Shown here: positions 13,276 through 24,500 of the stretch, piece by piece | Layout of the letters: each line of letters starts with the position of its first letter | Position numbering within the stretch: the first letter of the stretch is position 1 | Assembly (NCBI GenBank): GCA_002390045.1 | Contig: DGSB01000021.1 | Coordinates: 1-34,387 of the forward strand | Reading direction: 5' to 3' | DNA length: 34,387 nucleotides | DNA from: Fibrobacter sp. UBA4373 | GTDB taxonomy: Bacteria; Fibrobacterota; Fibrobacteria; Fibrobacterales; Fibrobacteraceae | The notes under the pieces: model-generated | What the model was told of the DNA's origin: nothing | Seen by the model: only the letters and a program-made list of their open reading frames with translations | Databases searched by the model: none | Program-made: the position numbers and the translations under genes

Positions 13276-15825
13276 TTACCGTAGTGTAAAGCCTCGATTT
13301 TGCAGCACCTTGCCTTCCTTCGAAATCACGCGGGCAAGAACCTTTCCTGCCGGCAATTTTTCAAGAGAAACGTTTGCATTTGCCCCGACTCGGGTTTGCA
13401 TGCAAAGCCTGCCTTGAGCGTCAAAAACGAGCAGCATACTTTCCGCCGGACCACTCACCCGTAAATTTCGGGCGGAAAGCTGCATGCTCACATGAGAAGT
13501 CTTCTGCATTTGCATCGTCGGAATCGGAAGAATCGTACCTTCCGGAGCGCCGACAACCAGCCCACGGCCCACCGTGCTCATGTACACCACGCCAAAATGG
13601 TTCATGTCGCCTTGGACAAAGTTTCCATTTCCCGGGCCACCATACTGATGCGCATCGTCATTTATCCGTTCAAAGGTTTTGCATTTATCCGTCGAGCGGT
13701 AAATACCGATCGGGTCTCCAGACTTCGCTGCCCCCCAAATGAAGATGGTTTCATAGTCAGCGCCTTCCTTCGCCTTGCCAACGCCAACAGCGATCGCCGT
13801 GCTAACGCCTTCGCAACGATTCCAAGAAGCGCCTCCATCTTCCGTATAAGCAAGACCGTATTCCGTAAATCCCTTCGGCTGCCAGACTTGAGCTTGGTCC
13901 ATCGGGACCCACAAATGTCCTTCCTTACCCGGGACAGTGCGAATCAAGCCGCCACCATTATAATATTCTCCCGCCTGTTCATTTTGAAGACGAGCCGGCT
14001 GTTCCACAAATGTTTTGGCCGCATCGGTAGACTTATAAAGCGTTCCCATGGAACCGACGACATAGAAAACGTTCGGATCTACCGGATCTGCTACAATTCG
14101 AGAGTATTGCGTTTGAGTTCCCGTTTCTATAGCTTCCCAAGTTGCACCGTTATCATCGGAACGATAAACAGTAGCACTTTGATCCGGACGATGAAGCATC
14201 ACTTTACCATCGGCAGAAAGCACCACAAGGCCCTTGCCGCCTTTGAGCGTTGTCTTGACGGAATCCCAAGTTTTACCCAGATCATCGGAGCGGTACATCA
14301 CGTTGTAATTGATGGACTCGTAAGTGTAGTACTTGGTGATGACACCCGTGCGGAGAAGCGTTCCCGAAAGCGGCGCATAAGCCATGCTCTCCGTCGTTCC
14401 AATAATCGGCGTATGTCGCGGCGTACTTTCTTCGATATTCGTGTAAGCCGCGCCGTCATAGTCTCCGATCGCCGTTACAAGCGGGCCGCCCGGAATGCTC
14501 ACGATATCCAGCGGGACCGTTTCTTCTATGCCCACAGACTGGAATTTCCACACAGGGACTTTGGCAGTAATGTCGTCCGTCTGGAAAATACCGTTACCAC
14601 TTGTGACCCAAACCTTTTTGCTGTCAAACGGATCGAATTCCACGGAACCGGCCCAGTGAATCGCATTTCCATGGATCCAGTTGTTGCCGTTTTCATCCAT
14701 GTTCACACCGTCACCGTAGTGCTGCCCAAAAGTCCAATTGGCACCGCCGTCAGTCGTCACATAAATGCGGTCACCATAATTTTCAGTTCCATCCTTGAAC
14801 AAATGGCGGCCCGTATACTGGCCAAGAGTCGAAACCACAATATGCTTCGAATCTTTCGGGTCAATCGCAATACCGCCATAGGAGCAGCTATTTTTTTCAT
14901 GAACGATTGAGCCGTCTTCTTTTTCATTGTCATCATACGGAGTGATGTCTGTCCACGTTCCCGAAGAGATGTTGTACTTGAACACTCCCCCGCGAGAAAT
15001 ATTGTAAGGACCCGGACCATCGGCAAAAGTGATGTACATATTGCCATCTACAATTTTTGCACGGTGCGGCATCAATCCTTCCGGAACTCCGGCAACGGCA
15101 TCCCAGGTAGCGCCACCATCATGACTCACCTGCAAACTCTTTGCTGTTTCCGAAATACCAATGTAAATCGTAGCGGTACTTCCGTCGGAAAGCTTTCCCT
15201 GAGCCGGGTCAAATATGACGAAACTCACCCCGTTCACGCCATTCAGGCTGCTTCCCGTCGCAGAAGAAAGCGCAACTTCATACAAGCTTGTCCACGTTTT
15301 TCCGTAGTCCGTACTTTTGTATACGCCTTTGGAACGGCTTCCACAAAGGATAATGTTTGGCATATTCGGATCTACAGCGAGTTTTTCACCCGTCTGACGG
15401 CCCATGCCGTTTCCATGCGCTCCAAATTCCACATAAGACGTATCGAATGTTGCACCAAAATCGCTACTGCGGAAAACCGCCGTGCGTCCGTCGCTAAAAT
15501 AGCCCGTTCCTCCGAGCACATAAATCTTTTTCGGATCCGTCGGATCTAAAGCAAACGCTTCAGTTCCATAAAGGCCTTTATCGTTTTCACTCAAAAAATC
15601 CATCAAAGGCATCCAACGTTTTGTCGTCGGTTCATAGCGATAAATGCCGCCGACATCGGTGCGGGCATAAATCAGGCCTTTTGCGGCTGGACTCGGCATA
15701 ATCGCGCTAACAAAGCCACCGCCGTCAAAGCGCACGTTCCCCCATGCATAATCTTCTACAGCAAAAGCATTCACTCCAAGACCAAAGCCCAGTGCTATCG
15801 GAGTCAAGATTTTTAGAATGTTCAT
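13276..15825 (-). CDS. GH74 xyloglucan-active endo-glucanase, secreted
   Basis: The 849-aa product has a signal peptide (ending G-V-N-A-F-A, about residue 22) and the tandem beta-propeller of GH74, seen as repeated Asp-box-like motifs (S-x-D-x-G-x-T-W; e.g. STDYGKTW at 171-178, SHDGGATW 234-241). The catalytic-base region Y-A-R-T-D-V-G-G-I-Y-R puts Asp57 at the expected place, and A-I-G-D-Y-D-G (Asp455) matches the position of the general acid. The last 75 residues (L-V-F-D-A-Q-G-R-L) are a sorting-like tail. ATG at 15825 has AAAGGG 6 nt upstream; the frame is open 43 codons further without a plausible leader. The enzyme would cleave the xyloglucan backbone outside the cell. It is monocistronic. 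Confidence 0.9.
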   Translation of the reverse strand: MNILKILTPIALGFGLGVNAFAVEDYAWGNVRFDGGGFVSAIMPSPAAKGLIYARTDVGGIYRYEPTTKRWMPLMDFLSENDKGLYGTEAFALDPTDPKKIYVLGGTGYFSDGRTAVFRSSDFGATFDTSYVEFGAHGNGMGRQTGEKLAVDPNMPNIILCGSRSKGVYKSTDYGKTWTSLYEVALSSATGSSLNGVNGVSFVIFDPAQGKLSDGSTATIYIGISETAKSLQVSHDGGATWDAVAGVPEGLMPHRAKIVDGNMYITFADGPGPYNISRGGVFKYNISSGTWTDITPYDDNEKEDGSIVHEKNSCSYGGIAIDPKDSKHIVVSTLGQYTGRHLFKDGTENYGDRIYVTTDGGANWTFGQHYGDGVNMDENGNNWIHGNAIHWAGSVEFDPFDSKKVWVTSGNGIFQTDDITAKVPVWKFQSVGIEETVPLDIVSIPGGPLVTAIGDYDGAAYTNIEESTPRHTPIIGTTESMAYAPLSGTLLRTGVITKYYTYESINYNVMYRSDDLGKTWDSVKTTLKGGKGLVVLSADGKVMLHRPDQSATVYRSDDNGATWEAIETGTQTQYSRIVADPVDPNVFYVVGSMGTLYKSTDAAKTFVEQPARLQNEQAGEYYNGGGLIRTVPGKEGHLWVPMDQAQVWQPKGFTEYGLAYTEDGGASWNRCEGVSTAIAVGVGKAKEGADYETIFIWGAAKSGDPIGIYRSTDKCKTFERINDDAHQYGGPGNGNFVQGDMNHFGVVYMSTVGRGLVVGAPEGTILPIPTMQMQKTSHVSMQLSARNLRVSGPAESMLLVFDAQGRLCMQTRVGANANVSLEKLPAGKVLARVISKEGKVLQNRGFTLR

Positions 15826-15950
15826 AACCAACCCTTTTTTGTTTAACTCTAAAACTATATACACGCCAAATTCTTTGCTAGGAAAAAACAATCCGCAAAG
15901 AACACATTTCAGAAAAAGTTTTGCAAAAGAAAATGCAAGCTTTGTAAACT

Positions 15951-15985
15951 CCAAAAAAAAGTCCGGTCTTTCGGCCGGACTTTTT
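15951..15985. terminator. Terminator downstream of the recCBD operon
   Basis: GTCCGGTC-TTTC-GGCCGGAC (one G-T pair) is flanked by A8 and T5, giving a stem usable from either strand. It lies about 105 nt past the recD stop, on the minus strand. The remaining 15826-16090 gap holds the AT-rich GH74 promoter region, a short GTGTGTGTG run and no gene. Confidence 0.85.
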
Positions 15986-16090
15986 CCACTCGTCGTGGAT
16001 TAGGTGTGTGTGTGCCATTAAATATTGTTCTAAACAATCCAAACGGGCACACCAAAAATCGTCAATATAGACTTATACGTATTCACTGTA

Positions 16091-18049
16091 TCAAAGCCCA
16101 ATATAGATCCCCGTATCCCGTTCGAGAACCGTCTGCTGCGCTTCCTTCAAGTGATCCAGATCGCTCACCAGGGTCAGCGTTCCCGTTTCCACAAAAGAAT
16201 CTTTATCCGCTCCGTATTTGCGCGTCACCTTGGTACGTGTCACACCCGTGTACAGAATTTGACGGTTCAACAGCGGATGTCCTTTTTCTGTCGGCAAGAA
16301 CATCAGAATGTTCTTGTAGCCCGAACCTTGCGACTTGTGAATCGTAATGGCGAATGCCGATTCCAGACTATCGCTGGGGAAGAGCGCGAGCTGATAACAG
16401 GCAAAATCTTCATCCTTTTTGATCATCAGATAATCGACGCCGTCTTTTTTCACGACAACGCCCGAGTCGCCGTTGAAAAGCTTCATCATATTTTGGTTGC
16501 GATTGAACATGAGAATTTCTCCGGCGAAGTAGGTGCTGTATGGAATTTCAAGTTCCGGAATGGAACGGATCGCGCTGCGAACCATCCGGTTCAACGATTC
16601 CACGCCAAAAAGCCCTCGGCGTTCTGCCGAAAGGATTCGCGCCTGTTCCGCGCTTTTCCATAGGCGTTCCCGAACGTCCCATTCCCGAGAACCTTTTGGC
16701 GCTTCTACGCTCGGATCCACTTCTTTTGCAAGTATCGGAAGCGCAGCGCAATATGCGCTTACCCACTGCAAAAGCATTTCTTGCAGCTGCTTTTTAGGAA
16801 TATTTTCGTCGAACGAAACAAAGTTCACCTGGGAACTTTCTGCTGGCCAGAACTTTTTCGCAGCATCCCACTTTTGAAAGTCTCCACATTCCGCAAGAGA
16901 CTTTTCACAATCTTCAAAAGAATCCTTTTGAATCGCATGGGCAAAGCGTCCCATTTTGGAATCGTCTTGGAAACGGTTCGACTCCAAAAGTTCCACCATA
17001 TATTGCGGATATTTGCCGAGCACTTCGCCAAGGACCGCGCCCGCATTCACCGAAGGCAACTGGTCCTTATCGCCCAAAATAAAAAGTCTGAACTTAGAAG
17101 GATCCTTTGGAAGTGCTTTCAGGAAAGATGCGAACAACGAAATGTCGATCATGCTCGCTTCGTCGATCACAAAAATCGAATTATCGGGAAAAGGATTGTC
17201 TGCGTTAAAGGTGAAAGCGTTTTTTCCCGCATTGAATTTGAGCAAGCGGTGCATGGTAAGGCCTTCTGCATTTTTGAACTTTTCGACCAGAGGCACGCTA
17301 TGCGGAAGGGTCAAAAGATCTTCTCGGATTTCCGAAAGGTCCAAGCTTTCCTTTAAGCGGTTTGCCGCCTTACCGCTCGGCGCCGCAAAATAAAGGTTCC
17401 AATCCCGCATATCGTCATGATCCGAAAGGAGCTTCCACAGCAAAAATAGCACCACGGTCGTTTTGCCGGTGCCAGGGCCACCTGTAATCAGCAAGTTGGA
17501 ATTTTGCCCGCGCAGAATCGCTTGAGCCTGGGCCGATTTCAATTCAATCGGGGAACCTTTTCGCAAAACGCTCTTTACATAACGTTTGACATCTTCCTCG
17601 GATTCCTTCGGTGCATTCTGCGTAAAGATACCGCTCGAAGCGTCAAAGGTTTTGAGGATGACATTTTTTGCCGTCCAGTACTTGCTCGCAAAAAGAGACT
17701 TGGAATTTTCTTCCACGACGAAAGGCGTTTTAACGATTTCGTTTTCGTTCTGCACAAAAGTCACGATTTGCGAAAGTTCACCGTTTAAAATCTGTCCACA
17801 ACCTTTTTCAAAAATCGTTTTCAGATCGTTTGAAAACGGGAGCTTCCATTTCTTTTCGCACTTGGCAATCAAAGCCTCTGCGTCTAAAGTCACACAGCTA
17901 CTGCCGTCATCAAGAAGCGCAAAGTAAGCGGCAAAAATCTGTTTTGCATCCAGAGCGTTCAAATCCTTTTGAAAATGTTCGAGCATCGTCAAAAGTTTTT
18001 GATTCAAATCCGTTCCCTTCGGAAGTTCGTTCAAAATCGTTCCTTCCAT
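16091..18049 (-). CDS. recD: RecD, exodeoxyribonuclease V alpha subunit (5'-3' helicase)
   Basis: The 652-aa protein is a superfamily 1B helicase: Walker A GGPGTGKTT (190-198), Walker B S-I-F-V-I-D-E-A-S-M-I-D, a G-D-K-D-Q-L-P-S-V motif, and the C-terminal A-I-T-I-H-K-S-Q-G-S-G-Y then L-Y-T-G-V-T-R-T-K. It is the shorter RecBCD-type RecD, not the longer RecD2 type, as shown by its operon with recC and recB. It starts 4 nt past the recB stop. In the complex it translocates on the 5'-ended strand of a double-strand break during resection. All helicase motifs look intact. Confidence 0.9.
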   Translation of the reverse strand: MEGTILNELPKGTDLNQKLLTMLEHFQKDLNALDAKQIFAAYFALLDDGSSCVTLDAEALIAKCEKKWKLPFSNDLKTIFEKGCGQILNGELSQIVTFVQNENEIVKTPFVVEENSKSLFASKYWTAKNVILKTFDASSGIFTQNAPKESEEDVKRYVKSVLRKGSPIELKSAQAQAILRGQNSNLLITGGPGTGKTTVVLFLLWKLLSDHDDMRDWNLYFAAPSGKAANRLKESLDLSEIREDLLTLPHSVPLVEKFKNAEGLTMHRLLKFNAGKNAFTFNADNPFPDNSIFVIDEASMIDISLFASFLKALPKDPSKFRLFILGDKDQLPSVNAGAVLGEVLGKYPQYMVELLESNRFQDDSKMGRFAHAIQKDSFEDCEKSLAECGDFQKWDAAKKFWPAESSQVNFVSFDENIPKKQLQEMLLQWVSAYCAALPILAKEVDPSVEAPKGSREWDVRERLWKSAEQARILSAERRGLFGVESLNRMVRSAIRSIPELEIPYSTYFAGEILMFNRNQNMMKLFNGDSGVVVKKDGVDYLMIKKDEDFACYQLALFPSDSLESAFAITIHKSQGSGYKNILMFLPTEKGHPLLNRQILYTGVTRTKVTRKYGADKDSFVETGTLTLVSDLDHLKEAQQTVLERDTGIYIGL

Positions 18050-18053
18050 CGAA

Positions 18054-21000
18054 TTACGCCCTCATCAATTTTTTCAAAAGCAAATATTCTTTGTTCAAAT
18101 CTTCGTAGCTCTTCCACGTTTGCGCATACAGTCCAGAAGCTTCTCCGGAACGGCAACCACGAGCAAACACGTAATAAACGCCACCAAAATGATTTTCAAA
18201 AATTTCTTCCTCGGAATCTCCGAACGTACCAAAAGATTTTAGCCATTGAATGAGGCAGTAAGAATACAGCACCCGTTGCACCGCATAGCGTTTGTCAACA
18301 GTCGTCTGCGTTCCGTCCCCTTCTGCATTCATCACGCCGTAATTCGGGATTACATCGGACTTCCAGTCCAAAATGGAGAAGTAATCACCGCGCACAAAAA
18401 GCACGTCCATAAACCCTTTGCAGAACTGGTGCAAATCCATGTCCGGATCGTTCGCCTTCATGTGGAATTCCATTTCTGCCAAGCGATCCTTTTTCGGAAG
18501 TTCCTTCAAGGCAAAGTTCTTTCCCGTCGAACGGGAACCGTGGATTTCCGGGAGGGTCGCATTCATCGTATGATAAATGAATTTTGCCATCTGAGAAATC
18601 CATTCCGGCTTACTTTGGATTTCATAGCCTTGATCTTGGAACTGTTCCGCAATCAAAGCCCGGAACGCAGAATCATTCAAGACAGCATCTTCACTTGCCC
18701 AGTTATCGCTCCGTTCAAAATCCATATTTTCGAAAACGGCGTGCATCGCATTACCGAGCAGACGTCCCTTGGGGAATCCTTCGACGGTTTCCAAAGCAGG
18801 AACGGTTTCGGTGGGAGCAAAGGGCAGAACGCGCACCGGATCCAAGTCGATTTTCAAAGGTTTTACATCGTCCGTGTCACCGTCTTCCTGATTTTCACGG
18901 GAGCCGTCTTTCGTCACATCGTCTGTATCGCCGTGACCGGATAGAGAGCTATACGAATACGGGAAAATGCTTTTTTCACCCAGGCTTTGGTCCAAGGCTA
19001 AAATTCTTTGCCGATGCTCTTCTTCGCCTTCCTCCGGTACCTTCGCAAACGATTTTGTTTCGGAATCGGCGGTCTGCAAAATCGCATCCACACGAGACTT
19101 TAAGGCGTTGCGATTCCATTTCAAATCCGTCGCATCCACGCTTTCTTTCCATTCTTCGGGAAGCGACATTTCCGCCTGAGCGAGGAACACGAAATCCCCC
19201 CTCAGATTTCCGTCATCATCAAACCAATGAGAGTATAACGGCGCGATCAGCAAAGCTTCTGCACGAGTATAATCCACATACAGCAAGCGGCGCCATTCTT
19301 CGAGTTCTTCTGCCTGACGCGTCTTCTTGGACTCGTCATCCAAGCCGAAGATTCTCCGCTTTTCGGCATCCGTATAAACAAAAGGTCCAGGTGCCTGGGC
19401 GTATTTGCCCTTGTTTCCCGCAAGTGAAATCACCACCGGGAACTGCAATCCCTTTGACGCATGAATCGTCATCAACTGTACCGCATCTAGATCGCTGCCC
19501 TTGGAAACCAAATTTCCATCGTCTTCATCGGCATCTTCCGAATTCGACGTCAGGCCTTCCAAATGGCGAATCAGTTCGTCCAAGCTTACACGGTTATTGT
19601 ACAAATAGTCAAACGCGTACATGCCTATTTGTTTGACCTTCGCAAAGCTTTGCAGCTTGGAAGATTCATAAAGGAACTTGTCGATTTGCGTCTCGCCGTA
19701 AATGCTTTCCTGCAATTCCGCCCAGCGGAATTTTTTCACCAAAGTTCTCCATTTGGCAAAGAGCAGTAAAACCGGATTTCGCGGATCTTCCCATTTTTTG
19801 GTTTCTAAATCCGCAAAAGAAATTCGGAAAAAGTCCGAAACCAAAGCCGTATTCAAAATGGCACGATTTCTGCCCGAAAAATCCGGAGCGTCCACCGCAC
19901 GGAAAAGCGCAAGCCATTGCTGACATTCACGCCCCTTAAAAAGGTTCGCATCTTTATACCGCGCAAAAGGAATTCCCGAAAGCGCAAGAACCGATTCCAT
20001 TTCTGCAAGTTCCGTGCGCGATCTGCCAAGAACCGCGATATCGGAAAATTTCACATTCCGGAACGCCTGATCCTCTTTATGGAAAACCTGCAAACGCGTT
20101 TTCCCGTTCGAATCTTTTTCACAGAATTCGGCAATTTTTTGTGCCGCATAACGGGCGAATTCTTCCGCAGAACCTTTGACAATCGAAACCGGCTTTAGAA
20201 CCTGACCATCAAAAGTCGGCGAAGGAATTTCTGGATTCGAGGCAGAACTTTCACTCGGTGCAAGTGACGCATTAAAAGGGATCGCCTTTTCCGAATCGCC
20301 AAAGAAAGGCGCCTTGAACATTTCGTTGCACGCATGAATCATCGCATTCGTCGAACGGTAATTCACTCCCAGCGAACGGCCTTCAAATCCCGGAGAATGA
20401 ATTGCATTAAAGTACACATTCAAATCGGCATTCTGGAATGAATAGATCGACTGTTTCGGATCGCCGACCACAATCAGATTGTTGCTTCCGGAATTCAAAA
20501 AGACCGTTTTGAAAATATCCCACTGCGCCTGATTCGTATCCTGAAATTCGTCGATAATCGCATAACGGTACATTTCGCGCAGCTTACGGCAAAGCGTGGA
20601 ATTCTTTTCGAGAACCGCTTTTTGCACAAGCAAAATCATATCGTTAAAAGACTGCTGCTTATTCGAAAGCTTATCCGCCTGATACTCCTCGTGCACTTCC
20701 TTTAATTTTTTGAGCACAAAGCGGAACTTGGCCGCTTTATCCGCGTTCATCAAATTGATATCGGGATTTCTAAAGTAATTCGTTGCTTCGACAACTTCCG
20801 GGGAATCCGCCGCAACCGTCCTCTTTCCAAAACGACTTCCCGCGTTAATTCCCGACCACTTTACATTCGCTTCGAGATTCGCTTCCACTTTTTCGAGCAT
20901 TTCCGAAACCGCTTTTTTCGCTTCCGTCACTTCTCCGGAACGCTCTCTTTGAATGGTAAAAGATTCCCCAGCATGATCTTGCAGAATCTTCAAATTCAAA

Positions 21001-21533
21001 TCGAATTTCGGATTCAACCGTTGATATTCCTTCAGATCCGTCGCAAACTGATCCTGCAACGTTTGAGTCCCATCATACTTTTTCACAGAATCGATCAGCG
21101 AAGTACGGATTTCATCCAACGAAAAATCGCCCTGGTTCAATTCTTCTTCCCAAACGTCTCGAATCAAGGCATCGACTTTATTTTCAATCGCAGAATCGTC
21201 CGTCATTTTCATGTCGAAAGGCACTTTAGATTCGACTGCAAAATCGTGCAATGTTTTTTGGCAAAAAGAATGGATGGTTCCGATGGTTGCGCTGTCCACA
21301 TCGCCGGGCAATCCGCATTCTTCCATTTCTTGGCGGATGCGGTCACGCAGTTCTCCAGCCGCCTTTTCCGTATAGGTCACGAGCAAAATTTTGGAAAGAG
21401 GAACGCCTTCTTTCACCAGTTTTGCCACAATTTTTCGAATGGTAAAAGTCTTGCCGGTTCCCGCCGAAGCTTCAACAAAAAGGTTCTGGCCCAGCTTAAA
21501 TTCATCCATATTAAACGGCTTCACCTTTTCCAT
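18054..21533 (-). CDS. recB: RecB, exodeoxyribonuclease V beta subunit (helicase-nuclease)
   Basis: The 1159-aa protein is a UvrD-like SF1A helicase: Walker A E-A-S-A-G-T-G-K-T-F (21-30), T-Y-T-E-K-A-A-G-E-L, G-T-I-H-S-F-C, I-I-D-E-F-Q-D-T-N, V-G-D-P-K-Q-S-I-Y, N-Y-R-S-T and M-T-I-H-A-S-K-G-L-Q-F-P-V-V. The C-terminal nuclease domain keeps G-N-A-M-H-A-V, G-F-M-D-V-L and S-I-L-D-W-K-S-D followed by the Q/Y motif A-V-Q-R-V-L-Y-S-Y. The ATG at 21533 overlaps the recC TGA (TGATG); the frame is open 34 codons upstream within recC but starts there look unnatural. It is the 3'-5' motor and the only nuclease of RecBCD. Confidence 0.93.
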   Translation of the reverse strand: MEKVKPFNMDEFKLGQNLFVEASAGTGKTFTIRKIVAKLVKEGVPLSKILLVTYTEKAAGELRDRIRQEMEECGLPGDVDSATIGTIHSFCQKTLHDFAVESKVPFDMKMTDDSAIENKVDALIRDVWEEELNQGDFSLDEIRTSLIDSVKKYDGTQTLQDQFATDLKEYQRLNPKFDLNLKILQDHAGESFTIQRERSGEVTEAKKAVSEMLEKVEANLEANVKWSGINAGSRFGKRTVAADSPEVVEATNYFRNPDINLMNADKAAKFRFVLKKLKEVHEEYQADKLSNKQQSFNDMILLVQKAVLEKNSTLCRKLREMYRYAIIDEFQDTNQAQWDIFKTVFLNSGSNNLIVVGDPKQSIYSFQNADLNVYFNAIHSPGFEGRSLGVNYRSTNAMIHACNEMFKAPFFGDSEKAIPFNASLAPSESSASNPEIPSPTFDGQVLKPVSIVKGSAEEFARYAAQKIAEFCEKDSNGKTRLQVFHKEDQAFRNVKFSDIAVLGRSRTELAEMESVLALSGIPFARYKDANLFKGRECQQWLALFRAVDAPDFSGRNRAILNTALVSDFFRISFADLETKKWEDPRNPVLLLFAKWRTLVKKFRWAELQESIYGETQIDKFLYESSKLQSFAKVKQIGMYAFDYLYNNRVSLDELIRHLEGLTSNSEDADEDDGNLVSKGSDLDAVQLMTIHASKGLQFPVVISLAGNKGKYAQAPGPFVYTDAEKRRIFGLDDESKKTRQAEELEEWRRLLYVDYTRAEALLIAPLYSHWFDDDGNLRGDFVFLAQAEMSLPEEWKESVDATDLKWNRNALKSRVDAILQTADSETKSFAKVPEEGEEEHRQRILALDQSLGEKSIFPYSYSSLSGHGDTDDVTKDGSRENQEDGDTDDVKPLKIDLDPVRVLPFAPTETVPALETVEGFPKGRLLGNAMHAVFENMDFERSDNWASEDAVLNDSAFRALIAEQFQDQGYEIQSKPEWISQMAKFIYHTMNATLPEIHGSRSTGKNFALKELPKKDRLAEMEFHMKANDPDMDLHQFCKGFMDVLFVRGDYFSILDWKSDVIPNYGVMNAEGDGTQTTVDKRYAVQRVLYSYCLIQWLKSFGTFGDSEEEIFENHFGGVYYVFARGCRSGEASGLYAQTWKSYEDLNKEYLLLKKLMRA

Positions 21534-24500
21534 CACTTCTTCCCCTTTTTCGCAACCGTCTTCTTTTCCTTCGGTTGGAAAGCCTCTGCTAGGTCCGGCA
21601 TCAAATTTTTCATCATCGACACGGCATCGTTCCATTCTGCGACAAATCGTTTTGAATCCTGATCATTAAAGCCCGAAACATCTTCTGTGCGAGCATCAAA
21701 AATATGACGTCCGGCAAAATATTCCCACGGGCCTTTACTTCCCAAAAGTTTATCGTTCAAAGCGAAAATGTTTTCGAAATTTTCCATGAGCAACTGTATC
21801 GGCACAATCTTTCGATAGCCCTCCACGAACATCTTTTCGTAGAGCCTATTCAGCAGGTCCACCGCTCCACTTCGCGTTCGCGTCACCAAGAACTTCGCAT
21901 TTTTGGATTCTTTTCCATCCAGCGAATTTTTATCCAAAATTCGAAGTTCCACAGGGACATTTTCTGCGACAAGGCCCTTGGCAATCATCCCGAGCGCCGC
22001 AATGTAATTGGAAAGAATTTTCGATACCGACGCAAAGCCTCTTGTCACATCGATCAGCTTGACTGCACCCGAACAATTCCTGGCCACAATCTTTACACTC
22101 GAAAGGAGCGTCCAAGAAGCATGCCCTTCCCGCGGAATATTCACTTCAAAATTTTCGGACGAAAATTCCCATTCTCCCGAAGGGCATTCTTCCAAAATTT
22201 TTTGGGCAAAACCCTTTGCCATTTGCTGCAAAAGATTCCAGGTTTTTTCGCCAAAATTTCCAAGCGGCAGGCTTCCATTTAAACGCAAAAGCTCTTTGTC
22301 GATCTCGGACTTTTTTTCTTGCGGAATGCCCAGTTCTTGCGCCACAAAAAACTTCAATGCAGAACTCGACTGCAAATGGTCCCATTCCACCGGTTCCATC
22401 GCAAGCTTTTCCACATTTTCCTCTTCTTCGAAGTACATTTTCTGGTTCGCCTGATACTGGAATGGATCTTCCAGGAACTTTCGGAAAGAATAAGAACTCA
22501 CCCTTTCCGGAAGTTTTTTCGAAGCATCTTCCGGTTTATCGGGAATGCCTTCCAAAAAGTTTCGAATCGCCGAAGCGTCTTGTCGCGAAGCCGCATTGAA
22601 CTGTTGAACCGTTCTCTTGTTGCGAAGTTCACGTTCTGTATACAGATCGTTCAACGGGCGTTTTTCATCGATCGATATTTTCTGAACCGGCAAAACTTCA
22701 ATCGACGGATCGTTCACCGCCTTCTTCAAAAAGTTCAGCAAATCGTTCACCACCGACGACGGGAAAAGTTCTTGATCCTTCGGCAGGTACATATTCTGGT
22801 AGCTAATGTGCAAGCTTTCGCTGGTACTCATCAGCTGGCAAAGGAACGCATAACGATTCTTTTCTACCGGCGTATCGTCACCCGGCCAACGCGCCACGGA
22901 CTTTCGGAGGTCCAGCGTATCGAACGATTTTGTTCCCGGAAAATCATCCGCATTCGCCCCCAGGAAAAACAAATGCTTGACCGGGATCGTGCGGTTCGGC
23001 GCAAACTTCATAAACGAGATGCCACCCACAAAAAGGTTTCCGCAGCTATATTCCGAAGAAATTGCAGCACACTGCACCGTTTGCGCCACCACATTCCAAG
23101 AAATTTCAGAAAGCCCCGTCGCAAATTGATATTTTAACTCGTCGACCGCCTTCACCACGTTATTGTAAATAATCGACTCGCCCATCAACGCCGCAGGCGC
23201 ATTCCCCATCAAAAAGAAACTGTTCAAAAATTCCTGCAACTCGGCAATCGTAAAGCGGTCTTCTACGGCGGTCTGCACCGCGGGCTTGCGAGACTTCGCA
23301 ATCCAAGTCTCCAGATCTAACACCATTTGAGCAAAACGGTTTAGCGTCGAATCATTTTCGCTGTTTATATTCGCATAGGGCAAATACTCTTCCCCTGCAA
23401 CGTTCACCACAGAATCCGAAAGGCGCGCCATGAGCATACGACGCACACTGCAAAGCCAGTCTTCTTTTTCGTTTGATGCCGCGCGGTGATCGCGGTACAC
23501 GTTCATATCGCTCACCCAAGTTTCCCAGCAGTCCACATCGTCCGAAGAAATATGGCGCACATTCTGTACAATCGGGCTCCGGACAAAATCAAAAAAGTCA
23601 TCGCGGGCGAGAGCTCCCTTTTTACGGATGGCAAAAAACACATCCAGCGCCTCTCCTAAAAGGGACTTCTTTTGTGCAGAATCGAGCATGGCAAAGCGGA
23701 CATGCACGCCATTTGCCGTCGTCTTTTCACTTTGGTCAAAAACTTGGTAAATCGCCGTGCGGTATGCGGCAATATTCGGAGAAACCACCAGAATATCCCG
23801 AATGTCCGAGCCGTTTTCCAAAAGCTTGCAGATTTGCGTATGCACCGCCTCTACTTCGCGAACCTTCGAAGGAGCTGCGGTAATCGTGAGCGATTCGTCA
23901 TTCTTAAAAACGTAACCATCCGAGAAAACGTTTTTGCGGTGCGCAATCATCCACTGAAGCTGATGCAAAAGCGTATCGCCCGGATGGTCCTTTTCTTTTT
24001 CATAAAGGCTTTTGACGTCTTCATCAAAGCCTTCCTGATAATCGTCGGCAAGGCTCCAAAGTTTAATGTTATCACGGCCCGCACGCCCCCAATTCACCAG
24101 GAGCGTATTTTCATTTTCCGCCAGATCATTTTCCACATCGGAATCCGGATCCTCTTTTGCAGAATACGAAGGTTTGATATCGCGCTTCACTTTTGAATCT
24201 TCGATATCTTCCCAGAATTCCATGCAAGGATTCTGGATGTAGGCGTACACTTCGTGCTCCTTGGCGAATTCCTGCAGAACCACGCGGTAGAACTGCCCCA
24301 TTCCCGAAAGTCCCAAAATAAAGACGGGCTGTTTGGAATCGTAATGGAATTCCATTTTACCGCCTTGACGGTTCATGTGGTACAAAAACGGCAACGTAAG
24401 ATATTCCACCGGCTGATCGGAATCTTTTGCCGCAGCCTTAAAAACTTTGGTCAGTAGGGAATCTCCATTTTCATTGTGGAAAATCGCAGAATAAAGCTTG

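Noticed and set aside
13492..14910. 472-codon plus-strand open frame
   Set aside because: It is antisense to the GH74 gene, whose product has clear catalytic and Asp-box motifs; the antisense translation is basic and low in recognisable motifs.
15826..15954. N-terminal extension of 43 codons on the GH74 frame
   Set aside because: The signal peptide begins at the internal ATG (15825), which has a good ribosome site; the extension would bury it.
18584..19636. 350-codon plus-strand open frame
   Set aside because: It is antisense to recB, with proline/serine/arginine-rich shadow composition and no motif.
22319..23137. 272-codon plus-strand open frame
   Set aside because: It is antisense to recC and arginine/phenylalanine-rich, typical of a shadow frame.
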